Positions 12,790 to 23,991 of a DNA stretch of 64,000 bases are shown in pieces. Source of the DNA: Epiperipatus broadwayi (lineage: Eukaryota; Onychophora; Udeonychophora; Euonychophora; Peripatidae); assembly GCA_028023455.1 (NCBI GenBank), contig JAQFVV010000030.1:948501-1012500 (forward strand), read 5' to 3'. The stretch's first letter is position 1. Each line of letters begins with the position of its first letter. The notes under the pieces are model-generated. The model was not told the DNA's origin. It did not search any database and saw only the letters and a program-made list of their open reading frames with translations. Position numbers and translations under genes: made by a program.

Positions 12790-13739
12790 GCATCGAAGAG
12801 AAGTAGGTCAATGAGGGAAAGAAAAAATAAAAGAAATTAGCATGAATTTTTTTTTTTGAGAAAATAAATAAAAATATACATATCGGTTTTGTCAGATCAT
12901 TATTGTTTTAGCTAAAAGAAAAAATTAGGAAAACGGAAGTTATATTATATTGGCAGAGTTGGATGTAGTTAATATTAAGTTTATAAGAAAAAAAAAACTT
13001 TTTAGGCTATATGAAAAATACCAACTGAGTGCAGAATATAAAAGCATTTCATAAAGTAATCAGTTTAGGTTAGACTGGTTTTTAAAGAACTTTCAGTTTG
13101 TTATGGATTTTTTTTTTGTAAATAACGAACGTAAATGTTTTTCTTGTTCGTGATTGATTTTTTTTTTTTTAAAAAAAAAAGTAATACAGATATTTTAAAA
13201 GAAAAAAGTAAACGAGTGTTTAAGTGGTTAACACTTTATAATTAATCCATTTTAATTAGATACAAAATAATTATTTGGCTTTCTGTCACTTATTACTATA
13301 AGATGTCATAACCAGATAAAAATAATTTATATATATATATATTAAATTAATGTCGTTTTAAAAGAAATTCGAGTAATGAATTATATTTAATTTACACCCA
13401 CACAGTAGCTATGATTTTAATATATTTTACACTTTTTACTTTTATAATCATTTTGACAATTTCTGAATTTGAAACTAACTTTGAAACCAAGGTTTTGAAA
13501 TAACAATAGTCTATCTGTACTAGTTTTCAAAGCGAAGTTTTATAAAAGTGGAAAACAAGAGTAAGTCGAAATAACATAGTGAAATATCGATCTGTCCACA
13601 GTAAAATTATAAATATATATACTTAAGAAATATTGAAGGCATAAGGAAGTCCAGGAAGGGGGCAGCACTGTGCTTTGGGGGGTTTGGAGTTTCGGAACCT
13701 AGCATGTAGAAAAATATATATATACATCACATAAAGAGG
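12790..13739 (+). other. Gypsy leader and possible gag N-terminal remnant
   Basis: About 950 bp separate the primer-binding site from the first recognisable gag frame. Most is AT-rich and noncoding. The GC-richer stretch at about 13635-13710 may be decayed gag start or leader. Confidence 0.4.
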
Positions 13740-14066
13740 ATGGAGTTGATAAGAATAAAAGTATATGGTGGGAAGAAGGAAGAGACACCAGTAGATCACC
13801 TTAGGAGTCTGCAAAGATACTTTGTGAGTTATGGAACACCAGACAAGGTGAGAACAATAATAGCGTCTTACCACCTAGAAGGGCAGGCCATGGATTGGTG
13901 GAACTCATTGCTACACCAACCGCAGACATTTTTAGATTACAAGACAGCCCTGGAGAGAGCTTTCTGGAGTGAAGAAAGGCAGGACAACATTAGATCCCAA
14001 TTGATAAGAGAGAAGTTTCAAGAGGATGGACCAGAGGGATATGTGCATTTTTTAGGCATCAAGTAG
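13740..14066 (+). pseudogene. gag: Gag capsid fragment of the Gypsy element
   Basis: This 108-residue frame has the capsid-like pattern of retrotransposon Gag: a hydrophobic run before GQAMDWWNSL, then a spaced F..ALERAFW stretch and RSQLIREKF. It ends at TAG only because of a one-base shift in a T run near 14050. Reading one frame over restores a continuous match into the protease-RT frame, so gag and pol were apparently one frame. No clear zinc knuckle (CCHC) is seen between here and the protease; a CxxC-like pair near 14320-14370 may be a relic. The start methionine is formal; upstream sequence is uninformative. Confidence 0.75.
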
Positions 14067-15352
14067 CCACATTCAGGACATTAGAAGCATGTAATTTGTC
14101 AGAGAAACAGATTGTGAAGATGGTCTGCCAAAACCTGCCAATAAGAATAAGATTGATGCTAGAGGAAGATGGAGACAACCCATCTAAAAAAATAGACAAT
14201 ATATTGAGTCAAATGGAAATAAGTGCGGAAATGAGACAGATTCGAGAAAAAAAGGAAGTAGACCAAGGAAGACACATAATATTCAGACAGCAACCAAATT
14301 CAAAACACATGGGGAACCTAATTTGTTCATGGGAGGACCATGTACCGAGTTATGCATGCCAAACATGTCCAAAAATACAGATAGCAGCAGGACAGACCAA
14401 AGTAGAAGCACTTATTGATTCAGGGAGTCAGGTCTCTGTAATAACAGAAAGATTGTATTATAAACTCACCAGAGAACAACCAAATATACCTGTTCTACCA
14501 TTGAAAGCTGTACAAGTGGTGATGGCCAACAACAGAAAGGCCAAGGTTGAACCCAAACAAATATGGCTGGATGTCAAAATCCATGGAGTAAGTTGCCCCC
14601 ATGTATTCCTAATCATGAAAAATTTGATTTGTGATGTCTTATTGGGAACTGACTTTTTATACAAATATAAATGCAAGTTGAACTACGAAAGTAGACAAGC
14701 CACGTGTAATGGGGAGGTGGTTGGATTTATAATGGATAGCACAGATAGTTCAATAGGGGCTGTGCAAGTTGCCGATAAACACAATGATGACTTGATAACA
14801 GAAAAAATAGACCAGGCAAAGATTGCTTGGGGAGAAGGGAAGGAAATACTAAGAAAGATACTGAAGGAATACAATCAGGTATTTTCAGACAGGCCAGGTG
14901 TGATCCCAGGGTTTGAACAAAGGATTCAGGTAAATGAAACACAACCATTTAAGGCAAAATCATACCCAATTCCTCATCAATATAGGGAGCAGGTGAAGGA
15001 GCAGATAGATCAAATGTTGGAATGGGGTATTATATCAAAAAGCTCCTCGGCTTATTGTAACCCGATAGTCATCATCAAGAAAAAGGATAATTCCGTACGG
15101 TTATGTCTCGATGCGAGGCAATTGAATAAAGTCACGGTCCCAGATTGTAACATACCACCACCCATGCAAGAATTACTTGGGAGATTTAAAGGAAAAAAAT
15201 TTTTTTCAACATTTGATCTGACACCAAGCTATTGGCAGATAAGGCTGCACCCAGAAGATCGTAAGTATACTGCCTTTAGGTATGATGGCTGCTCATATCA
15301 GTTTAACCGTATGCCATTCGGCCTGATTAACAGTGGGGCTGGTTTACTGTGA
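14067..15352 (+). pseudogene. pol: Pol: end of Gag, protease and reverse transcriptase fingers-palm
   Basis: Counting residues from 14096, the aspartic protease has its active-site DSG at 108-110 and the LLGTDF flap-helix motif at 182-187. RT follows from about 290, with LCLDARQLN (336-344), FSTFDLTPSYWQIRL carrying a catalytic-site aspartate at 374, and MPFGL at 406-410. Translation stops at an in-frame TGA at 15350-15352, three codons after SGAG, where other Gypsy elements continue without a stop. The frame continues unchanged beyond it, so this is a point nonsense mutation rather than a natural end. Confidence 0.9.
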
Positions 15353-15640
15353 TGTTTAGATCAGGTATTATCTGCTGAAGTCAAGAAAATAGTTACAATG
15401 TATTTGGATGATGTATTGGTGGCATCGGCTACTGTGGAAGAACATACCAAAGATGTGGAAATGTTTTTAAGGGAATGTTGGAATAAAGGGATCAAGGTAA
15501 ACCTGAAGAAAAGTGTGCTCTTTCAAGAGGAAGTTACATTCTTGGGCCACCTTATAGGATCACAGGGTGTCCGGCCACACCCAGATAAAATCTCAGCCAT
15601 TGAAGGTTTCCCAGCACCTAGGTCCAAGAAGCAGATATGA
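15353..15640 (+). pseudogene. pol: Pol: RT palm with YLDD and connection
   Basis: In the same frame as the preceding segment. The RT active site YLDDVLV lies at 15401 onward, followed by the FLGH motif and PHPDKISAIEGFPAP, standard for Ty3/Gypsy RT. It ends in a second in-frame TGA (15638-15640) inside the KKQI-x-SFLG segment, where the family normally has an arginine or similar residue. Confidence 0.9.
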
Positions 15641-16816
15641 TCCTTTTTGGGTATGTGTAACTTCTACAACCATTTTCAGGAGCAGTTTGCTCAACATATG
15701 GAACCACTAGTTAGATTACTGAGAAAAGATGTAGTGTGGGAGTGGGGCAAAAAGCAAAGCCAGGCATTTGAGAGGGTGAAGCAAGGGTTCATGAAACATG
15801 TAATGCTGGCTTTTCCTGATTTTGAGAAACCCTTTGTGGTGCAGACTGACAGCAGCAGGTATGGGCTGGGAGCAACAGTATCACAGATTCAAGAGGATGG
15901 TCAGGTGAAAGTGCTGTATTTCTTAAGTAGGCTGCTCAAGGGTCCAGAGCATCATTACACTGCCACAGAAAAGGAAGCTTTAGCCATTGTTTGGTCATTC
16001 CAAAAACTCCGCACATTGTTGTTGGGATCAAAAATAATTGTGGTTACGGATCATAAGAGTTTAGAATTTATTAACCACAGTTATCTGACAAATAGTCAGT
16101 TGGTGTGGTGGAGCCTATACCTCCAAGAGTATAATTATGTGGTAAAGCATTGTAAGGGGTCAGATAACATTGTAGCTGATGCTCTTAGCCGTAACCCAGT
16201 GCGTTTGCCATCATGTCATCTTAAAGCTGAAAATTTATATGTGGCAGGAATAAACTTAAGGGTTAATGAGGGGGTAGAGAATGATCTTAAGAGATTGGCC
16301 CAGCGTCAGAGGGAGGATGCCCAGTTAAGTCAAATAATCGCACAACTGGAAGGGAATACAAGAGAAAACGATGATGAGTCCAGATGTAGGATCAACCGAT
16401 ACAAACTTGACCAAGCTGTTCTCCAATACAGAACGAAAAGGGGACCAGAAAGTTGGAGACCTGTAATACCCCAGCAAATGAGGAATGCAGTGGTGACTCA
16501 TGTCCACCAAATATATGGACACTATGGGGTGTGGAAAACTGAAAAGTGGCTTAGACAGTGGTTTTATTGGCCAGGCATGCATAAGACTGTTGTGAGGATG
16601 ATCAGCCAATGTGAACTTTGCCAGAAAACTAAGCCTGCTAATAGGAATTATGCAGGTCCAATGAGCTCCATAATTCCAAAGAAGCCACATGAGATGATTG
16701 CCATAGATTATTATGGACCATTGCCTGCCTTTAATAGAAAAAAATATTTGTTGGTGGTGTATGATCTATTCAGTAAATTTGTGGCTGCATATCCCATGAC
16801 TCAAGCAAATACCTGA
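15641..16816 (+). pseudogene. pol: Pol: RNase H and integrase N-terminal/core region
   Basis: Counting from 15647, RNase H has TDSS (D68), TEKE (E108), TDHK (D135) and DALSR near 178-182. Integrase follows with its zinc-binding HHCC set: H287, H292, C322 and C325. The first catalytic aspartate is D354 in IDYYGPL. The frame ends in a third TGA at 16814-16816, again in the same reading frame as the rest of pol. Confidence 0.92.
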
Positions 16817-17506
16817 AACATCATATGTCTTCTTGAAAAGGAACATTTTACTGTGATAGGAAAACCTCAAAGCATCCTATCAGATCATGGCACACCATTT
16901 ATCTCTGGAGAATGGAAAGCATGGGTTCAGAAGTCAGGGATCCAACACATACTAACATCAATTAGGAATCCACAATCGAACCCATGTGAGTGGGTGATGC
17001 GTGAGTTGGGTAGGTTGTTTAGGACATACATCCCAACTAATCACCGAGGATGGGTTAAAAAGATTCCAGAAATACTGAACTACATAAATTGGGCAGTTAA
17101 TGAGTCCACAGGGTTCTCTCCTGTGTGGCTCCAGTTTGGCAAACATGCCCCTAAATTAATCAAGGCCAAAATACCAGGACCAAAGGAAATGCCAATAAAT
17201 GTGGAGGAGGACCAAGAGCAGGCATATCATACACTTTTGAAAAGGAGTCAGGAAAGAAACAAACATACACTAGAGAGGCCTCATCAGTTTAAAGTTGGCA
17301 ATCTAGTCATGGTGAAAACCCCACATGTGAGCGAACCGGGGAAATTTATCTGTAAGAAATTTTGCAGTTTATATGAGGGACCTTTCCCTATTGTTAAGTG
17401 TCAAGGGGATAATGCATTCTGGGTGAATACTGGGCAGGAGGTAAGGGGATCATACAATGCTCGTTCCCTCAAGCCCATGCCATTACGAATGGTTCATGAT
17501 ATTTAG
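16817..17506 (+). pseudogene. pol: Pol: integrase catalytic half and GPF C-terminus
   Basis: Counting from 16853, the second catalytic aspartate is D11 (LSDHGTPF) and the glutamate is E46 in SNPCEWVMREL, close to the DD35E spacing. The C-terminal domain has a GPY/F-like module (YEGPFPIVK). No chromodomain is evident. A natural TAG ends the frame at 17506, about 50 bp before the 3' LTR, leaving no room for env. Confidence 0.9.
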
Positions 17507-17544
17507 GAGCCATTCAAATACATAGACCATATTTAAAGGCTTCC

Positions 17545-17554
17545 GGGAGGTGGG
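17545..17554 (+). promoter_or_regulatory. Polypurine tract of the Gypsy element
   Basis: GGGAGGTGGG lies just before the 3' LTR start (TGCAACAGGG at 17558) and would prime plus-strand synthesis. One T interrupts the purine run. Confidence 0.6.
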
Positions 17555-17657
17555 TATTGCAACAGGGTAGGCATAATCAAACCCTGTTGCGATAATTAGA
17601 CAAATACGGATTCGTATACTTAATGCATTATTAAAAAATATATATCTTATTACTAAC

Positions 17658-18568
17658 CACATTCATATCGGCTTAAACCAAATTGTGCAAACGCTTTTTA
17701 CGAGTGTTAAATAATAAATGAATACCCTTTGACCCATACAAGATATAGAATTTATGCAGCAATAAAAGGAATCCTCTTATTACTACGACTCAAATATTTA
17801 TATATGAGCAAATCTGAAGTACTGGCACAGAAGGTGTGACTATAGAACAGTCACTTTGAATTACTATATATAACTTATGAATGAATGACGCCGATGAAAT
17901 TTACTAGAATTTACTGAACGTCATTCCAACTGAAATTAATCATATATATAAATCAGCATTTATTTTTTATAGCGTCTGTATACAATTTTAATCACATTCA
18001 TATCGGCTTAAACCAAATTGTGCAAACGCTTTTTACGAGTGTTAAATAATAAATGAATACCCTCTGACCCATACAAGATATAGAATTTATGCAGCATAAA
18101 TTCTACATCTTGTATGGGTCAGAGGATATTCATTTATTATTTAACACTCGTAAAAAGCGTTTGCACAATTTGGTTTAAGCCAATATGAATGTGATTACAA
18201 TTGTATACAGACGCTATAAAAAATAAATGCTGATTTATATATATGATTAATTTCAGTTGGAATGACGTTCAGTAAATTCTAGTAAATTTCATCGGCGTCA
18301 TTCATTCATAAGTTATATATAGTAATTCAAAGTGACTGTTCTATAGTCACACCTTCTGTGCCAGTACTTCAGATTTTCTCATATATAAATATTTGAGTCG
18401 TAGTAATAAGAGGATTCCTTTTATTGCTGCATAAATTCTATATCTTGTATGGGTCAGAGGGTATTCATTTATTATTTAACACTCGTAAAAAGCGTTTGCA
18501 CAATTTGGTTTAAGCCGATATGAATGTGATTACAATTGTATACAGACGCTATAAAAAATAAATGCTGA
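17658..18568 (+). mobile_element. Foldback element FB-B1 with direct repeats and a 12-bp TSD
   Basis: A 911-bp insertion in the Gypsy 3' LTR, flanked by the perfect duplication CTTATTACTAAC (17646-17657 and 18569-18580); the 5' LTR has one such site. It is a large palindrome with its centre near 18093. Each arm contains a unit of about 110-150 bp twice in direct orientation, separated by about 250 bp. The left outer unit lacks the first 45 bp or so present in the other copies, so the left end is truncated. A related element occupies 63288 to the window end. The variable, long TSD and truncated end suggest target-primed reverse transcription, as in Penelope-like elements, but no coding sequence proves it. 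Confidence 0.85.
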
Positions 18569-19966
18569 CTTATTACTAACATATTGTTAAAAATATATAT
18601 TACTTTACTAACAAAATTAATATTTACAGTTTGATGTACAATCAACGGTCATTTGCGAGGTCATATTGAATTGATTTAGTTATTTTAATTAAAAAGAACT
18701 CATAGAAGAGGTATGGGGGTTTATACACTTGCTCTTATTTTTTTTTTCTCTTTTGCAAAACCTAGCTATACACATCACTATGTATGTGTGTGTTTTTGAA
18801 CCATTAAAAATGAAAATTCACAAAATAAAAATAAAAAAATTTTTTGTTTGATAAACTTTTAAATATATACATATTAAGTCAACAAAAGAACTTTAAATGT
18901 CAAGATGAAAGACTAATTTTGCAAAACAATGGAAGTAATTATTATAAAAATTGTGGAATGTCTAATACTAATTAAATATTAATTGGAAAGAAATAGGTGT
19001 AAAAAGCTTTTGTGGTGCATTTTAACAAAGGCATACAGAATGTGAATGGAAATATAATTGAAAAGAAAGATGAATTTGATAATTAAAAAAAAAAAGAATT
19101 AAGGATTAGTATAAGTTTGGAGGTAGAAGAAAGCGGACGGTCAACGTGATATACATTTGATAAAATATGGTCAGGCTGGAGTAGAGGCTTCAACGTGCGG
19201 AGGGTCCGAATCCTTTGCCCCCGAATGTATAGCAGCTGCTGATAGCGGAGAAGGGACATCAAGCCCGGAGAATTCGCCTCAATAAGCAACAATGTTGAAT
19301 CACCAAAAGAGAAAGAAAATAAATAAATAAAATAGACTTTAGCCATGGAACCCGAACTTAAAAAAAAAAACAAAGTTCGTTCACCGACAAAGGACCGGAG
19401 ATTCCCTATTCACCAGGTGAATTCGATCAGTTCCCCGGAAAAATGCAGGTATTTTTTTCTAATTACATATATATGTCACTTTTAGTAAGCTTATTCCATG
19501 AAATTGAAAAAAAACAAACTGTTATTTGACACAATTGAGAACTTTGAAATTTATTTTCTTTTGCACGGAGAGTTCAAAATTATTTCCTACGGGATTTATT
19601 AGTTTATAAATTAATCCACAATTAAATCTTCGGTGCAAAATACATATTATAGCATATTTGTGTGTGTGGGAGTTTTAACAAGAGAAAGAAAAAAGCAAAC
19701 AAAAAAAAAAGAAACTGATATGAATCTTTGATTTAAAAGAGACATTAATTTAACTTATATAAATAATATATATATTTTTTGAGAGATATAGATATCATTA
19801 CTAATAAATATGTTTAAAATGAATGGTTTTTTTTGTGTTGTGAGTTTTTTTTTTTTAAATACAAAAAAAAAAAGAAGAGAGGGTTAGATCTACTGCCGGT
19901 AATTTTACCACCCGTCCTGAGCCAGAGCTAGTCCAGGGCCTTTCCATATTGGTATTCCAGTTCTCT

Positions 19967-20038
19967 CCCAGCATAATTCTTATAGAAATATAAGGTTGGC
20001 GCTTGAGGTCATAAATTGATGCTCATAAATATGCTGGG
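19967..20038 (+). other. Nested-hairpin module in the Gypsy 3' LTR
   Basis: Same as the 5' LTR copy: CCCAGCATA/TATGCTGGG around CTTATAgaaaTATAAG and GTTGGCGC. Both stems are intact in both LTRs. Confidence 0.5.
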
Positions 20039-20177
20039 CGATAAAATGGAATAATATTATAAATATTTTTTTTAAACATACACATATACGTGTATTGTTA
20101 TATACATACACGCAATCTTTCAAGATTATATATATGTGCGTAAAATATATATATAAAAACGGTAGATCCCGTTATAA

Positions 20178-21659
20178 TATATATATAAGTTATAAACCTC
20201 TACCAGAAGTTAATATAATTCAAGGAGTCTGTTTAAATAATGTATATTTAATTAACTAAGTACCATTTACATATTTATAAATTCATATGACATTTAATTG
20301 GAAGTTAAGATTTAATAAATTATTTGATTACTTTTCCATAAGAGTATCTTTTCATAATGAAAATTAAACATTAAGGTAACCGTTATCAGAAGAGAATTTT
20401 GTTATCTGCTTATTTGGCTTGAATGAATAGTAAAAAATGTTATGAGATTAGTGATAAAATTAAACCAAGTGTAAGAGTAATACTTGAGGAAAATGGATAT
20501 TGAAAAATAATAATGATACAAATTTGATATGGAGGATTAAATATGATTGCATTATATTATTTAATGAAATTTTGCATATTCATCCAAGAGCAGTTATAAT
20601 TATCATAATATAATGTGATATTTTAAATTATTTACTGTGATGAAACAGAGATAATACCATTAAGGCAAACATTATCACTTCATTCTAGAAAATCATCAAT
20701 AGTAAGACTAAGATCCAGAAATTTAGCAATCATAAATTAGGCTATAGTTAGGAGTAATCAAATCTCTCTATATAGGGGGGGAAACAGGCATTGATGGATT
20801 ATTGGAAACTTTAGAATTAAAATATTATTTTTGGAGATTGTTTTGTAAATATATAAAAAGTAAGATTATAATAAGTTTATTTATTTTTATGTATATATTA
20901 TTAATTATATTTATTTTATTGTATTGTAAATAATAAATTGTTTTTAATGTAAATAATGTCCATTGAGGGGAGTTGCTGTAGAGAAATTAGTCATGTGATT
21001 ATAAAAGCGGAATCATCTTGATAAGGTTCCAATAAGTGAAGAAAGCCTGGTTAGATATATTTAGTTGTCTATTTTAATTTTGTTTTAGATTGATTATTTT
21101 AAATTTTATAAACAGACACGATTATGGACAAATTTTTTAAGATTGAAATTAGATCATTTAAAGTACATCTGAATCTGGTTTCTTCTTATTTGAAGCCTCA
21201 CTGTGATAAAACACCCAATCTTTTAATTTGTTAAAAGCAGCCAGCAACACATTGAAGTCTGTGCTGCGTCTCAACATCTATTTAAAAAGCTATAAAATTT
21301 TTAACTTACATTCTCAAGATGTTAATTATCCAAGCTAAAACTTCCTAGATATTTGTATTCTATCACTAGCTGATAAAAAACGAGTTTTTTGAATTTTAAT
21401 TCTTAAATGAAAGTCTTTATATGTTACAATCAATGCATTAACTATATTCTCTACACTTCCTTTGAATTAAAGAAATAAAACAAATATCAGCATATTGTAA
21501 ATCCAGAATCCAAGAAAATTAAGTTCTTCTTTTCACTTTTATTTAATTCAAATTAAAAATTCCACCATCAAACATATGTTGCATTTTGATCTCTGATGTA
21601 TTAAACTGCCTGTAAATGGTTGCAAAATTTACAATCATAAAAATTTGAATTTTTTTTTC
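20178..21659. other. AT-rich stretch, no gene seen
   Basis: No frame or RNA gene is recognised. There is a TATA-like ATTATAAAAG near 20999, but nothing else supports an LTR or gene here. Confidence 0.4.
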
Positions 21660-22195
21660 CTTTTTTATGGATGGTTGAGGGTCAAGTGAAAGTCTGAGTT
21701 CAACCCTCTTATATATTACATATTTAAGTGCAGGTATGAAAAAGCCTGTACTGTAGAAAAAAATTCATATTTCAAAATACGGTGCTTTAAGGTCTGCCCA
21801 TACCTTGTATATGTATGTAAATGGACTACGTCCTGTACAAGAGGAGTCAGAGTGACTTGTGAGCAACATGAGTAGGATGAGAAGGTTGGCACAAAGAGAT
21901 TTTTAATAAAATGGATGGCTGAAGAATTTGTGGCATGGAGTAGTTTGAAGCCTGTCCCTTAATATATGAAGATTTGCTATCTTAATATAAGCTGAGCTTT
22001 GATTCTATATATGTATGGAGATGATAATCTGGACCAACTGATGAGTGCTGGTGTAGCATGAAATACGATATTGGTGATTATTTATCTGTTCGATATGTGT
22101 GTGATCAAGTGTATCAGCAGTATGAGATATCATGGGTGGTGGAGGGTCATGTAAAATCTGAGTTCAAACCTCCTATATATAATCATAAAATTGAA
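21660..22195 (+). repeat. Remnants related to the foldback element at 41.9 kb
   Basis: Two direct copies of an end-like segment (a GGGTCAAGTGAAAGTCTGAG type sequence near 21675, and again near 22145) resemble the right end of the foldback element at 41.9-42.1 kb, as does GATTATTTATCTGTTCGATA near 22075. The 74-residue frame at 22058-22282 overlaps this repeat and is probably not a gene. Confidence 0.4.
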
Positions 22196-22708
22196 AACAA
22201 TTTTGAAATAAGTGTATATTCTTGTTTAATGCCAAATGTCACAGATTACCTGCTTGCAATAAGAAATCTCATTCGATCATGAAGAAACTGAATACTATGC
22301 CCTATCTTTTTATGGGTACCCCCCAAACATTCTAAACTATGAAAGAGACCTGATAAATGAATTAAATCAAATGCCAAATTAATAAAAATGATATAAAAAT
22401 TATTCATTTTGTGTCTGGAATTTTTTAAATTTTATTTGACTGGATATAAAGATCATGTCTATAATACTTTTCTAACCTGTACCAATCAACCTATTCAACA
22501 AAATCTTTGAAAATACCATTGCTACAATGGATAATAATGATATTCCAAAATCACTTAATTAGGTAAAAATTAAAAAAAAAAACAATATTATATTTGAAAA
22601 TATTAAAAAATACTATTTATCCATAACTTTCTTAGTTAAATTACTAAAAAAATTTAAACCAGCCAGTTTCCATCTAGCTTCAATATTTTAACAAATATAT
22701 ATATATAT
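22196..22708. other. AT-rich stretch, no gene seen
   Basis: No feature recognised before the mariner fragment. Confidence 0.4.
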
Positions 22709-22915
22709 GAGGGACCAAAAAATAATTGGAATTGCTCTCTGCTTTGTGTGCCTGTTGTAGTATATGCTTCAGCTGTTACTTCTTGCAGGATACTCCTGCA
22801 TCAATCTGCCAAATGATATTGCCATGTGAAATCATGGGGGCTACATAACACATTGTTTTGTAAAGAGCCTTTTGCATTTTTGTCAATTTTTTTATAATAA
22901 CTGAAAAGCTCAACA
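22709..22915 (+). mobile_element. Mariner 5' end fragment
   Basis: GAGGGACCAAAAAATAATTG onward matches the first 190 bp or so of the mariner remnant at 27427, including the CTCTGCTTTGTGTGCCT segment. It stops where the sequence turns into LTR IV. It contains no transposase sequence. Confidence 0.65.
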
Positions 22916-23991
22916 ACATATGCCATTACATTATTTTAAAATTTAAAAATAATGGGGAAAATAATCTTAAATAAAATCAGTTATTAAAAACTAAAAGCCA
23001 AAATTAAGAATAGTTATGTTTAACATATATATATATATCGCACAGATGGAAAACTTTAAAAATATTTTTTTTTTTAAATAAAAAAAAAAGTATTTGAACG
23101 TACTTTTTTATAAAAAAAAGTAAAGATAAAATATTTTTGTTAAAAAGTTACATAAATGAAAATAGAAATAAATGTTACTTTCTATTTTAAGATTCCTATG
23201 TAATCTCAGTAAATGGAAATGATTGTTTTATTAATTAAATGAAAAAGCAAACTAGCCTTTGGGGTTCTTATATAATTAAAAAGTCAGATAAAAGAATAAA
23301 AAAATTAGATGTCCAATAGAAGCAGTAACCAATGCTCAGACCTTAATGAAAATCATTGGAACAGGAAACCATGTTCAGTGAATCTGGAGAATTAAAAAAA
23401 AAATTTCTAATCAAGGTTAGTTTCATCTTGATTTTTTTTTGAGAAGGGTGAAAAGATGTAATTTTCACCCTCTCTCTTATTTCAAATGAAGTGACTGTTA
23501 AATTATGAATGGTACTATTGTATACCCAAATCATATGGGTCCTACAATAAAATAATTCCAGGATTGAACCAGCTAAGATAGCCTCTGGATTAACTATGGT
23601 ATGAACAACAGACCGGTCTTCCATGAAAGTATGACTAATAAAGTCTTCATGGGAATTGGCCCAAAGAACCATGAGCTCCTCTACAGTAAAGCATGAACTA
23701 TAAAATTTTAAAAAGTAATTAAGAACTTTCAGCAATATTTAACAGCTTTTAATGACCAGCTAAACATAACTTTTAAAATGAACCTTTATCCTGACTTATT
23801 AAGATTTCAAAATCAGTTGTTAATGTTTAATTTTATATATTTGAGTTTTCTAATTTAATTAAATCATTTCCATTTTCTTTATTAATATTTATTGATTAAA
23901 TTATTTAAATGTATTAAATTTAAGTTGGGTGTAGATAGCTGCATAGATTCATTAACGTTTAGTTTTTTTTTCATATGATTAATATATATAT

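Larger units (their letters stand above)
8970..20177 (+). mobile_element. Ty3/Gypsy LTR retrotransposon, decayed, with nested insertions
   Basis: The order is 5' LTR, primer-binding site, leader, gag, protease, reverse transcriptase, RNase H, integrase, polypurine tract, 3' LTR. Integrase after RNase H defines Ty3/Gypsy (Metaviridae). Both LTRs begin TGCAACAGGG, with a terminal hairpin closing at CTGTTGC, and end in an AACGG/CCGTT hairpin followed by ATAA. They sit in (TA)n sequence, so the exact target duplication is hidden. A solo LTR interrupts the 5' LTR and a foldback element the 3' LTR, so both are younger than this insertion. No env-like frame follows pol. One frameshift and three stop codons make it non-autonomous now. 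Confidence 0.93.
17558..20177 (+). repeat. Gypsy 3' LTR, split by a foldback element
   Basis: LTR sequence at 17558-17657 and 18581-20177 is colinear with the 5' LTR, apart from the 911-bp insertion and its 12-bp duplication. The end (AACGGTAGATCCCGTTATAA) matches the 5' LTR end. Small indels in homopolymers and a few substitutions separate the two LTRs. Confidence 0.9.

Noticed and set aside
23343-23735. 130-residue minus-strand open frame
   Set aside because: It lies inside noncoding solo LTR IV, has no family motif, and I see no sign that the aligned part of LTR III keeps it as a coding frame.
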